In this document: positions 1 through 11,674 of the stretch, in pieces
Numbering within the stretch: the stretch's first letter is position 1
Layout of the letters: each line of letters begins with the position of its first letter
Source of the DNA: Ananas comosus
Lineage: Eukaryota; Streptophyta; Magnoliopsida; Poales; Bromeliaceae
Assembly: GCF_001540865.1 (NCBI RefSeq)
Contig: NC_033621.1
Span: 6,236,979-6,300,978, forward strand
Length of the DNA: 64,000 nt
Direction: 5' to 3'
The notes under the pieces: model-generated
The model's database searches: none
What the model was told of the DNA's origin: nothing
What the model saw: only the letters and a program-made list of their open reading frames with translations
Position numbers and translations under genes: made by a program

Positions 1-60
1 AATTTAGCAAAATCATTGGCATCTTTCTCTTTAGTTGCTCCAAAGACTATATCATCAACA
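1..60 (-). pseudogene. Ty1/copia reverse transcriptase, fragment after the catalytic box
   Basis: Read on the minus strand this short piece gives DDIVFGATKEKDANDFAK, the residues that follow the YV of the copia YVDD active site. It continues the fragment at 2729-2967: deleting the LTR between them and one copy of the caaca target duplication restores the reading frame. It runs off the left edge of the window, so the rest of the RNase H region is not seen. Homology is clear; the element is dead. Confidence 0.85.
56..60. repeat. Target-site duplication (caaca), left copy
   Basis: caaca lies directly before the TG of the solo LTR and is repeated at 2729-2733 directly after its terminal CA. A 5 bp duplication is what LTR-retrotransposon integrases make. 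Confidence 0.9.
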
Positions 61-2728
61 TGTAATATACCGAAAATTCGGAAAATAAATATCGAACTTT
101 AGTCAAATTGACCAAAGTGCGAGGATGGTACACTTCGAAAAAGTCCGAAGGTGTTAAAATGATCAAAAGTGAGTTACAGAAGGTTTTCGAGAGCTAAAGA
201 ATCAAATTCTGCAAAACTGCAGGTTTTCAGCTCTCGGGGACCGGTCCTTGGTGGGAGAGACCGGTCCCCGAACGCGTGTAGAATGAGACAGCCGAAAAAT
301 CGGCTAAGTCCTGGAAGATCAGCTCTCGAGAACCGGTCTCTGTCTGAGAGACCGGTCCCCCGGAGACCGGTCCCACCAGAGAGAGACCGGTCGCATTGCG
401 CGCAGCAGCTCTGGCTGCGCAGGGTGGACCTTCGGGAACCGGTCCCTGCTCGGGGAGACCGGTCTCTGCCTGCGAAAACTGCCCAGTCCAGGCAGTGCAC
501 AGAGATAAAAGCTGAGGGGTTTATTTGCATTTTTGCAACCCATGGGTTATGTAGAGGGCTGAGAGAGCCTTTTCTCTCATTCTCTCCCTCACACACACTC
601 CCTTCTCTCCCTCTCTCTCTCTAGAAGACAAAGGAGAAGAAGAAGAAAGGAAGAAAAGAAGGAAAAGTAGGAGAAGAAAGTGAAGAAGAAGATCAAGGAG
701 CAAAGGGGCTTCATCTTCTTCCTCTCTAGTGCAAGAAAGGAGAGCTTACAAGGTAAGCTTTGAACCCTAATGTAGTAAAACCCTAGAAATGGGTTTGAAT
801 AAACCTAGAAATGGATTGTTTAGAGTTTTTGAAGCTTTCTCTTTGCTTCTTTAGAGATCAAAACCTTGGTTTGCTATAGAGGTGAGCTTGGACCACCTCT
901 CATGGTGAAATCCAAACTAGGGTTTGGAATGAGCTAGAAATGGTTCTAATGGACTATTTAGAGTATAATGAAGCTACTTTTGCTTCCCAATGAGATCAAA
1001 CCCTAGGTTTACACATGCAATGGAGCTAGGGCACCCAAATTGGGGCTTTTGCTCATGGGGATTTTTAAGTGAAATTGACCCTTCAAAAACCTAATTTGGG
1101 GTATTTCCGACGCGTTGGTGTGCTCGGATTAACGTTACGAAAAGTCAAAGTAAAGTTATGGGCAAAATGGCCTAATAAGGGTTCATTTTGTCACAGGTAA
1201 AGAACGAAGCATCTAAAAATCCCAAGAAAATCATCGGAGCATCTTTGAAAGCCTACGAGATGGGTGGTGCTTCTCAAACTCATTGAACTTCTCTCTATGC
1301 CTAATGTGTCATTCATTTGAGCATATATATATATTGTTGCATGCATGTTAGGGTAAAGTAATGATGAAATATAATGATGCATGATTGTGAGTACAACTTG
1401 CATAATATGATGAATGAGAACCTTATAAATGTCAAAAACCCTATGTATGCAAGAGAGAAAAGTGAGCACCCAAAGTAAGCAAAAGAACAGAGTGACACTA
1501 TGACATAGATCGAGTGGCATTTGAAAATGTAAGGTAAAGAGACACTAGAGTTAGTGTGATGCAAAGAACCAAAGTGATGTAAAGAATGATGAAAATGACA
1601 ATGTGTAAAGTAAAGTAAAGTGGGGCAATAAGAACAAGTATTGTAACGAACAAGAATGCTAGAGTTAGCAAGAGTAAAGAAATGTAAAGAATGTAATTGC
1701 ATGAGTTTGCAACATAAAGTGATGTAAAGAACACTAGAGCTAGTGTAAAGTCAAGATTGAACTTATAATCCTTTGAGTTAAGGATATGATCATACTTGTT
1801 ATGAGTTCCGTGCTCGAGGGCGGTCGCTCCCCCTCGGGCGATGCGCTCCGAAGTTATGCATCACGGGTTGGAGTAAACCCGAAGGACGGTCCTAGCGGGT
1901 GAGTTCCTGCGACGATGGACTTAATGTGAAGCAAGTTAATGTGGCGAAACCCCCGGGTTAGCCTTGAGATTAAAGAACAAAGAGTAAAGAACAAAGAACG
2001 AAGAACAAAGAGCAAAGAATAAAGAACAAAGTACAAAGTAAAGTCAAAGAACGAATGAGTTTGCATAATCTGCATTTATTTAATGTTGAGCATACTTCTT
2101 GCTTATTGTTCAGGCATATTAGCATCATGTTATAGATTGGTTACTATACAGCTTATTCTTTCTACTATGCCTGAGTTAGTCCTAGTGGGAAAGTCGGTGA
2201 TGTTGAGGCCGAACCCACTGGGAACTTTGTTGTAGTTCTCACCCCACTATTTCCACAGAGCCGGGACCGAGTAAGCCGGCGAGCAACCGAGATAAAGGTA
2301 TCGCGCCTTAGACAGAGGCCACCAGAGTTGAGTCGGGTTTGCATTTTGATAGTGGCTACCCTATGTTCATCTTTTGTATATGATGACTAGTAATGTAAAG
2401 AAAAGAATGCAATGTGTATTTTGAGGTAAATGTGATGTAAGAAAGAAATGATGAAATGAAATGTAAGGGATTCGAAAATGAACAAGATGAATGCAATGTA
2501 TATGATCAAAACGAATCATAGTACAAATGAATGTTTAGTTTTCCTTTCTTTCACTAATGGCTATTGCTTACCCTCGTGTAAGCCGTTTGTGTATGTTTCC
2601 GCTAGTGCACTTCTTATTGAAAATGTACATGTGATGAGCCGTGGGCGAATAGGGGAAACTCTGTCCGTTCGGCGTCTGTTTGACGTGCTCGGGTCGGGCC
2701 AAATTGGCGTCGGTCCCGGGGCGTGACA
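61..2728 (+). mobile_element. Solo LTR of a Del/Tekay-like Ty3/gypsy element
   Basis: The 2668 bp segment starts tgtaatatac and ends ggggcgtgaca, and is flanked by caaca on both sides. It shares landmarks with the LTRs of the large element at 53475-63784: an ACCGGT palindrome array near the start, a CT/GA-rich stretch around 560-690, the phrase cccactgggaac near 2214 and the cgtgaca end. No internal region or second LTR is present, so it is a product of LTR-LTR recombination. It splits a copia reverse transcriptase exactly in its YVDD box. The short reading frames inside are not convincing genes. Confidence 0.92.
235..470. repeat. Array of ACCGGT palindromes in the LTR
   Basis: Eight copies of ACCGGT occur here, mostly as agaccggtccc or ggaccggtcc, at irregular spacings of about 15-60 bp. 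The array lies about 175-405 bp from the LTR start. The same position is occupied by similar arrays in the LTRs at 53475, 61041, 30864 (minus) and 38521 (minus). The function is unknown; it may be a protein-binding or regulatory array in the U3 region. Confidence 0.8.
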
Positions 2729-2967
2729 CAACATATATTTGTGCCACAATGAAATCATTCTTGAAGTGTTTTACAAAGAGAGTTCTATCCGCTCCCCCTC
2801 GGTTATAGCCCTTTTCCAAAAGATATTTTGTCAAGCGTTCGTACCATACTCGCGGAGCCTGTTTTACTCCATAAAGTGCCTTTTTCAGTCAAAAAACGTG
2901 ATTTGAAAATTTTGAGTCTATAAAACCTTTCGGTTGTTCAACATAAACTTCCTCCTTTAAAAATCCT
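2729..2967 (-). pseudogene. Ty1/copia reverse transcriptase, middle fragment
   Basis: On the minus strand the translation contains FLKEEVYVEQPKGF, LKKALYGVKQAPRVWYERL, LLEKGYNRGGADRTLF and AQIYV, an unmistakable copia reverse transcriptase just upstream of YVDD. One in-frame stop lies before LKKALYG. The catalytic aspartates are across the solo LTR at 1-60. Its upstream part (TFAPV to SAFLNG) is at 6623-6772, so the gene was broken at least three times. Confidence 0.88.
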
Positions 2968-5900
2968 ACCAGGATTGGTCACTATCATCTCGCAACCCAT
3001 GCGTCATGCCACTACGAGCTGTCCGGGCCGTGTGCACAACCCACTGGCGTACCATGATCCGCTCCAACCAGAACTAGCAATAGGAAATGTGGACATGTAC
3101 TCGCGCTCTATCATCGGATCTGCGGTGTCAACTCGGCGGAACAGTCCTCGAATGCACCCGCAAACATCGGACGTGCTCACCGGCGTTTTGCCGTCTGTCA
3201 TCGCGAAGACGCTTTAAAACTCTCTTCACACTATCGCTTCCTCTGTGTCAAACTGCAAGTAGTCCTGATGTTGCCCCTCTTAACTTTCCATACAAGGAAT
3301 TCTTGCTTCAGCTAGCGACCTAGATCATTTCATCTCAAACGTCTACCTCTCCAGTAAAGTCTTCAACTTTAGTTTCATCTCAACCTATGCGCTGGAAGCA
3401 CATTACACATCATCGACACTAGAGCCACACAAATTTCTCGCACAAGACTCCTTATCACGCTTTCTGAGAGTATACGCAACTATCACGTTTCGCTCTCTCG
3501 AATATCCGGTGACCTGTCATAAAGAAGTCGAACACGCTCTCTATCCACTGTCGGGAGACCTGCTAAGCCATATAAGCCGATTTTCATTTAACAGCGCAAA
3601 GCATGGTCCTCCTTCCCTTCAACAATGAATTCCCTCCGGCTTGTTTCATAGTAAATTTGCTTTCTCTATTCTTCCATGCCAGAAAAGCTGTGCTTAACAT
3701 TCAAGCTGTCAAGATACAGGTCTTTCATGGCTACTGACGATAAAAGAACTGCGATAGATGTATGCTGTACGACGGGTGAGAAAAATATATTAAAGGTCCA
3801 CACCTTCTACCTGACTGTAGCCCTTAGCAAGCTAAACAAGCTTGATACCTGTCTCTTCCCACGCCGGGGATTCCGTCCTTTTTTCTTGAAGATCCCACTT
3901 ACACGACAAATTTTCTTTGCCTTGCAGCGTTTGACGAACTCCCATGTGTGCGATTCTTATGGAGAGGACTGCCATCTCCTCATTCATCGGCCACCAACCC
4001 ACTCTGCAGACACTGGCACCCGATAATTAAGCTTGATTATATGTCGAGGTTTCACCTTGCTTCTGGCTGATATCTTTGTGCCACTGAAAGAGCGTACGCA
4101 CCGATTCTCATCAACCGTATTCTCTCGCGTGGTTAATTCTTTCTTCCTCGCTCTGCCATGTAGACAATGCTCTGCCTCTCAACTTGTGAGTTTCAGTTAC
4201 TGAAGTTGTCTGTCGACTGAACTTGTTCTGACTGAGAAGAATCCTGTGACTGAACTATACCATCGGGTCTCTACCTCCACCTGCTTGCTAGCACTCGGGG
4301 TTTCATCAGATAGAATTACCGGTTAGGAATAACATAGCCACAGATTCATTTCAAATGTGACATCCCTTACTAATTTAATTAATTTAGACGATTCAGGACA
4401 CCACAATCTTTTTCATTTTTATATATCCCTTAACCCCCGATGATAACAAATACAAAATACACTTTTTAGCCCTAGGTTCTAATTGCCTTCATTAACATGA
4501 ATATAAGTAGGACAACCAAATATTCGCAATATTACGAATAATCAGAAGGGCTACCAGATCCATTACCTCCTGCGGATAGTTTTTGCAATCAAGTAGCTGA
4601 ATGGGAGATCCGATTACAGCTAGATAGCATGCCGTTAGAGATAGCCTCTGCCACAGAGAAACCTCGCATAAGCAGCATTAGAGGCTACAAACGGGCTCTC
4701 GTCCAAAAGAGTTTCTATTCATACGTTCGGGCCACCTCCGTTCTGGCTGCGTGAGTATGCCTAATGGTCTTATGTCTAACAATCACCTTCCTTCTTGCAA
4801 GAATTCTTCAACTCGAACAGCCAAGATTCCAAACCGCGTTGTCAAGGTCCTTAATCTTTAATTTTCTTTCAGTTTGCTTGCTCAGGTCATAGACTTCCAA
4901 CTGTTGAATAATGAACCAAGCACTCATTCCGTTGACTTTTCAGAAAAACGCCCAGCACTCTACGGAATAGTCGTCAATAAAAGCAATTTTATATGCTACA
5001 CCACCAATTGATAGGAGTACGAGAAATGGTTTCCCAAAGATCAGAATGGAATGTAGTGCCAGAGTACCTTTTGTTCGGTGAACTGCGGCCTTATAAGCTG
5101 ACTCTCTTTTGATTTGCTCAGAAACACAATGCTCGCCAAAGTCCACTTTCTAAACTCTGACTACCAAGATAAACCAATCTCCTCGGCCCAACTTCATCAT
5201 ATACCGAATAGTCATCATATGGCCAGTCGCATATGGCCTAATTGGTCTACTCCGAATCTGGACATAATGTTGAAAAAGTCGACCGCTGCGAACCTGTCAC
5301 GAATGTGAACCGCTGTAGAACATATAACAGTGTCGGACAATTTGGCTTCATTTCACTACAAGATTCCCCTTTAGCGACTTCATTAATCCATCAAGCTGAA
5401 GAAATACTTTAAAGCGCTTTAGTTATCAAGTGTACCCAATGAGATCAGATTTCTCATCATATCCGAAACATTGCCGAAGTCTCAGATAGTAGTCCTCACT
5501 ACTTCCATGAACATTCGTCTCGAACACAGCCTGCCAATTCGCAATAATGATCCACTTTAAAGTGATATTCCATCAATACATCTCCATTCAATAGGCATGT
5601 ACGCGAGAAACCATTTCTAGATGTGTACCAGATATGAAAAAACAGCGAGTCCATAAGCCCACTCATGCCTGTCTGCGTGTCTTATCCTAACTGTAAAGAC
5701 GATCAATCATTTTATTGGATTCTCACTGCTGCAACACTTGCTTCTGCTTTCAGTATTGCTCTGTGTTTTTCTATGACCTTCGATTCTTATCTACGTTATT
5801 CTTCCGCTCGCTTTATTTTCACTTGAAACAATCAGGCTTTTATGTGACGCCTTCTTCTTACAACTAACGCAAATTTAGATTCCTCCTGCTTTGACTTATT

Positions 5901-6597
5901 GATCTAGATGCTACGTCTATTACGGAACCTTCTCTCCGGAGACCCCTCTAGCGACCCAACCTTGTCCTGAAGCTCCAACCTGTCCGTTCTTATACATGCA
6001 TGTCAATTCTCGTTTGTTGAAAGTAAGAGGATTTAACATCATCGAGACAATAGAGTACATCTCGTCCAAAACAAGAAGTCTCAACGTGAAATTTTATAAG
6101 GGCGGGTAGAGACATAATAATAAAAGGGCTTTCATCTTCCTCCTCGTTATCATCTATCGACGCGAATCCATATGAGTAGAATTAAATTCATCTAAATGCG
6201 ACTTAATAGAGGTACACTTCTGCCATGCGCAAACATGAAGAGACGTTGCTTTCAAATATAACTTGTTGGTGAAAGATTTCGTCATATAGAGAGACCCAAT
6301 TTAAGCACAAGCCCTGGCAAGCGGTCTTTTCATCCAAGACCTCGCGAAATAACTCATCGGATAAACATTAATTGTATGCTCAATAGAGCTTTATTCATCA
6401 ATCTCCTCCTTCTGGTCTGCCGTTAAGGAATGCGGTGGTATTTCTTTTCCACAGTGCTTCTGGCAATACTTGGCTGCCGTAATAGCGCACGCACTCGTTG
6501 ACTTTGCCTAATGCCAAAGCTGTTGGTCCTGCAAATTTGAATCTGAACTTCGTCGTTCATCTTAATCCTCAAAAGGAATATAAAAGGCTCTATACAG
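2968..6597 (-). pseudogene. Decayed copia-like block with integrase and gag traces
   Basis: This 3.6 kb stretch has no long frame. On the minus strand 4940-5146 resembles the copia pre-integrase/integrase junction (EHCV, HRTKGTL, FIDDYSVECWAFF; a typical copia reads FIDDYSRKVWVYF). Around 5822-5866 a degenerate zinc-knuckle stretch (CKKKASHK) recalls the gag CCHC box. The order gag, integrase on the minus strand fits a copia element. However, the block sits between two halves of a different copia RT (SAFLNG and FLKEE), so it is either a nested element or a misassembled fill. Its right edge is an N gap. The remainder is not recognisable. Confidence 0.45.
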
Positions 6598-6622
6598 NNN
6601 NNNNNNNNNNNNNNNNNNNNNN
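6598..6622. other. Assembly gap (25 N)
   Basis: A run of 25 undetermined bases separates the decayed copia block from the reverse-transcriptase fragment at 6623. Confidence 1.
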
Positions 6623-6772
6623 ACCATTTAGAAACGCACTTTTAAATCCATTTGAAAAGAGTAGTGATTTTAAAATGGCCAGGCAATCGAGATCAAGATA
6701 CGAATAGATTTCAAGACGGGCAAACCGGAGCGAAGGTTTCATCAAAGTCTATTCCCTCAATTTGTGAGTACC
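6623..6772 (-). pseudogene. Ty1/copia reverse transcriptase, N-terminal fragment
   Basis: On the minus strand, with one frame change, it gives TQIEGIDFDETFAPVC, RLEIYS and FKSAFLNG, matching the start of copia reverse transcriptase (Y-T-Q-x-E-G-I-D-F-x-E-T-F-A-P-V). The expected next residues, FLKEEVYVEQP, are found at 2967 reading leftwards, so 6772-6623, 2967-2729 and 60-1 are pieces of one gene. A gypsy LTR abuts it at 6773. Confidence 0.75.
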
Positions 6773-9416
6773 TGTCACGCCGGGTACCAGCGGAAGCATA
6801 TCCGGTAGTGCACAGACCCGCCATACACCTGTGCAGCATATAGGCATCTACAAAGAGAGCAAGTCGATAGGAATAAACCAAAGAGAGTCCTATCCCTGAT
6901 ATCAGAGCAATGCACGAGTCAATATATTATCAGAAAGACAAAGGAAATACAATCCAAATCTCGACAGAAGAGAAGTATCACAACTGCAGTTCACGCCAAG
7001 TTGACATATACATCACGAGTATACAAAAATAGGATAGGTACAATGGTGGTTTCTCTATACAAAGGGACATCACCTCGGGCGTGCTCCGAGTAGGCAAGGT
7101 GATCGACTAGTATTGCTCCTAGCAAAGTCTTCAGCTAGACGCGACTCCCTTGCCACGATCCTAGCCTCTCCGTTGGCAGATGGCTCTGCTAAAAACAACA
7201 CCAAAAGGGCCGTGAAAAACTGATTACGATAGTTACAGTGGTAACCGCCACTCGGCGGAATTACACCACTAGGCTCATGATCTGTACTGGAAGTAAGTAA
7301 AAGCAATAAGTGCATGATGATAAAAATATGCAGTGCTAACCGGTACAGGCATGTATTCAACTATGAAACATGATTTCTGCGATAATGAATCAACTGAATA
7401 AATAGAAGTATACACAACTACTATAACATAAACATAAACATAATCACAGAAGTGTAATTAACTGTACACTAATAAACTGTATGCTCATTCATACTATCCA
7501 TTATCATTATTCACTTTCATTTTATTCAGCTAGACCACTCAGGTAGTCCATTGCGCCGCGACCTAATGTGGCCCGTTGGTAGTTATCATACTCCCACGGC
7601 AACCCACTCGGCACCCAGTCCGCACGGCGATGCGGAACTGATCGGTAGGCCAACTCCGGAGTGTCAGCTTTTGTAGGAGCTACCTCACCAAGCGGTGCGA
7701 ATGAGCAGATGGCAAGGCAACGCAAAGTCCATTGTCCACAATGTCACAATTTTCGATATTTTCAATTGTAAGGTTCTTACCCTCGAATCCTCTGATCGCA
7801 ATTTCATATACACAAATAGATACAAGAGAGTGTAATCACTAATTGTAACATGTAAGGGTAAGCTAATCACATGTCCATGATAATCTTTCACTAGATATGG
7901 CATATTCAAATAGTGATGAGCATGTCAATAGTTCTCTACAATGTAGAGTCAGAAGAATGTCATTTTCTCTTTACTTTAAAGTGCAGTCCCAACTTGTCTA
8001 AGTCATTCAAACTTATGAATCGAATATAAATACTTTCATAGTATATATGTCTCATATTTGATAGAGATTTCATTCAACTTAAGCAAGCAATGAGTATGCA
8101 CTCAATGCACCCTATCGATTTTCTATTATAGATACATATAAGAACATAGGGGCGCTCATTCTCTGGTTAGGTCCGACCACTAGTTTACTCATTAACAATC
8201 AGCACAGAAATCACCAAGGATCAGATCCACTGTAGCGCAATCCTGCTGAACAGAAGCATACATATCGTATCAAAATATACGAAGTCGCAAAGCTCAATTT
8301 CGTGCGCAATTACACTAGTACATGTAATAGCTGAATCCCTGTTTTGGCTCAATAAATACCTCAATGTTAGCTTCCAAAATCCCCTCACGTATAAGCGGAG
8401 GTAAACCGAGCGGTCCGTGTGCAAAGCCCGCTGGCGAACTATTCCAAAACGGCAACAAAGTTCAGTCAATGACTAGCAATATATCGGAATCATGCGATTC
8501 AGTTTTCTAACTGCAAATCCAGCTTACCCTTAGTTCTGGAGTCCTTCCAAACTCGCCTCCCTGGTCCCCAAATTACCCCCAGAGGACGTTCGAGAAAACT
8601 GCTCGAAAAAACAAGTCCAAACTACATCAATTCACTTTATTAATCCGCGTTATAGCTTCGAAAAGTCGACTAATTATCTACAGCAGCTTTCAAACAATTT
8701 TCTCTGAGCATAAAGTAGGTTAATACTCACAGATCAAAATAAAATCCCTTTTACTGCAGTAAACAACCTCTAGCTTAGTTGGAAGGCCACGCGAAACGAA
8801 AACGGCGTCAAAATCATATTACGAAACCATAAAACTAGAGAGAGATCGAGTTGATACCTCTACAAGGCTGAGATTCAGCTTCCGCCTGGCTAGTGATACC
8901 ACAGAAAAACAGCAAAACTCCTCTTTCCACGTGCTGGGAAAGCCTCCTTCAATGTCGCCAAATCAAGCGAACAACAAGCGCGGCCGAAAACGCAGGAATC
9001 GGGGGCTTTATCTCTAGAGATGAGAAAAAATCCTAAGACGAGAGAGACCTAGAAAAATGAGAGAGAAGGTGCTCTGAGCCTCTAGCAACCGTCCACTGAG
9101 AACTCCAGAAGGTCGTCTGGCTTCATATGGTTGAGATCAAGATGTAATAAAGACTAAATGCCTTTGCTGCACGAATGCCAGCTATGCTACCGTGTACAAG
9201 GTGAACTGTCTTACCGGCTTAACAGCCAAGGCAGAAAGAAGCTGTATTTCGCAGATCCAATAGCAATATGTCTGCACTTTTAGTCATTCAAATCCATACC
9301 GTCTAACTTGTTCAAAACTTGCTCCACAGGATCATTTAGACATGTAGAATACCGGGTCCAACCCACTTTCAATCCACACACTCGAACTCGCAATTTGCGA
9401 AAGTCCAGTGTATTCA
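6773..9416 (-). mobile_element. Gypsy 3' LTR, minus orientation
   Basis: It begins tgtcacgccgggtacc, the reverse complement of a cgtgaca LTR end, and stops at gtgtattca (9416). The reverse complement of its right end (cgcaaattgcgagttcgagt) matches the start of the LTR at 53475 (gcaaattgcgaggttcgagt). Beyond it, 9417-9493 matches the reverse complement of the last internal bases of the large element, including a polypurine tract like agaaggggtgaa. It is therefore the 3' LTR of a minus-strand element whose body is missing. It is strongly diverged, and the ACCGGT array seen in its relatives is not evident. Confidence 0.75.
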
Positions 9417-9493
9417 TTTCACCCCTTCTAAAAAGAAGTTTCCGTCGCGAACTTGTAAGCCTATTACCTCAAGATTCTAATCTCTCTCTTATT
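9417..9493 (-). mobile_element. Remnant of gypsy internal region with polypurine tract
   Basis: The reverse complement (cttctttttagaaggggtg) corresponds to the stretch just upstream of the 3' LTR at 61041 (actcctttttaggaggggtg). The remnant breaks off at the copia-type LTR that starts at 9494. Confidence 0.65.
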
Positions 9494-10163
9494 TGTTAAA
9501 ATCGGAACGGCGAAAAATAGATCCAGAAAATAATTTAATGCAAGAAAAGAAAAGATAAGCGGAAAGAACACACCGATATTTACGTGGTTCGGCCAACGGC
9601 CTACGTCCACGGGCGAAGACGGAGCAAATACTTTATTAATGTCGAAAAGGCGGAGTACAAAGAAGATCTCTCTCTCAAATTAAGATCCCAAATAAAGTAT
9701 TTGATTGACGCGCATATGCATTTAGCATATTCAAATTAGCACGTCCGTACAATGAGATCCTTCGGCTCGGCTCACCATATACAAGGTACGGCACCTTCTT
9801 GACTTAATTAATTGAGCATCAATGAGTCTCCTTAGCCGAGCACCAAACAGCACCGAAACACCAACATGAGCCAAAACGCTAATTAATTAGAGGATTTCTT
9901 GGCATTCCCTACCGGCTCCTCAATGCTCTGCTCTATATATAATATTTATTAGAGCCTTAATTGGAGTCGGATTACCTTCAGATTAATTTGAGTCGGACTC
10001 AAATTAATATTGCCGTGACCAATAGTAAATTGCCAGCTCATTATTTATTCCGGATCTTAATTCTGATCTATTTCAAACTCCATATATGCCAAATTATATA
10101 ATCCCAATTAGATTAGGATTTAACTCCAATTTAGATAACTACAAATCTAAACCAAATATAACA
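9494..10163 (-). mobile_element. Copia-type LTR (probably solo or truncated)
   Basis: The segment starts tgttaaaatcgg and ends atataaca. It contains atttacgtggttcggccaac, a phrase typical of plant copia LTRs. Read on the minus strand it starts TGTTATATTTGG and ends TTTTAACA. No matching 5 bp duplication is seen at these edges, so one boundary may be wrong or the flanks rearranged. Confidence 0.55.
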
Positions 10164-11674
10164 AGAATAAATTGGCTGGTAAGATTGAAATTTTGACATT
10201 TCAAAGGAATACAGAAAATCTGGAGAAAAATAAAAGAGAGTACAAGTTCCTCAGTATATAGCAGTAATGACAAATAATATATGAGATAGCATAATTATTT
10301 AATTTTGTTATAACTTCAAGATAAACAGGTGGAAATATAATGAATGAATGATTCCTTCCGAAACAAATTATCTGTTTATAAACTTGTTGAATTAGTTAAA
10401 TACATATGTAGGGCAGTTGCCAAGTTTCTTATGTCATTGATAATTTAAAAAATTATTCAATCTACCAAAAATCTATAAATTAATTAATCACAATTTCTCG
10501 ACAATCAACTGAAGAAAATCGTTGCTAATTAACGGTTACCTACAATTACGAATAGTCTCCGCACTACAGCTACTGCTATATTGTGAGATGCATGGTTCAT
10601 CTGCTTAATTAGCAAAAGTCAGTATATATTTTTAGAAGACTCAAAACGAACCAAAATTAAGTTTAAACTAACAAGTTAAAAATATCTGTGCACATTATGC
10701 ACATTCCAAGAGGAAAAAAAAAAATTGGATATGTGGGGCATTACATATCGCAAATAATCAGGAATTAATATTCTGTATAACGCGAACCAAACGGCTCCTT
10801 AATTAATCGAAACGAAAGTAGCCTATGTTACTTGTTGGAACCTATAAGTTATTGACCCGCACCAAGTGGGATGACGCAAAACAGTGAATAGGAGGATATA
10901 TAACAGCTTCCTCGAACCATCATCATTATTAAATTGATGATGCGAAGCTCCTAATATAAGTAAGCGGAGGAACGCTAGCTTTAAATAATTAGAGTCCGAC
11001 AAAATTTGTAAAAAGTTATAAATGGGGGTGGGTCTCTCCAACTGCCAAAAAGCAACACGTTATAAACATGGATAGCGAGATTAATTCATTGTCGAGGATA
11101 GGACATGTATATACGCCAAACAATTAAAGCAAAGCAGCCACCACCACCATTACACATTTTATAAATATATAAATATAAATAAAAATATAAATGTAGATGC
11201 ATGCATCAGATCAGATATTATTATATGGGACGTGGACGTACTATTTTTCCAAAAAGTGTGGGCCCGACAATTGACTTATATGGACAAGCAAATCCATCCC
11301 ACCATTGGCCCAATTTTCTGGGGGGCCCACAAGAAGAGGCTATATATGTCCTTTTCCTTTCATTAATTGAAGTTTGATAGGGATACTGTTCGGCCAGTTG
11401 GGCTACTTGTCCGTCTAATTATTTTGAGTGGGAGTTTATCTATTTGTTTATTTATTTTTTATCTTGGTAACGCACACTAGCTAGGGTGTGGGGCTGGGTA
11501 AGTCGGGTCCGATGGTCGGGTCGAGTTCAGGCCCAAATTAATATTCTTTAAATACACTATTATATTAGTTGATCTCAGATTACATGCAGTTGGACTTTTG
11601 ACAAAATCATGACTGTGTTCATATTTTTATTCAGATTCGAATAATATCGAATTCTAAATTTTTGTTACCATTTA
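10164..11674. other. AT-rich intergenic DNA
   Basis: No gene, terminal repeat or RNA gene could be recognised in these 1.5 kb. It includes a poly-A run near 10714 and AT-rich tracts near 11160-11190. Confidence 0.6.

Noticed and set aside
169..624. Overlapping frames on both strands at the start of the solo LTR
   Set aside because: They arise from the palindromic ACCGGT repeats, which read as RPV/DRS repeats on either strand; the same false frames recur in the other LTRs.
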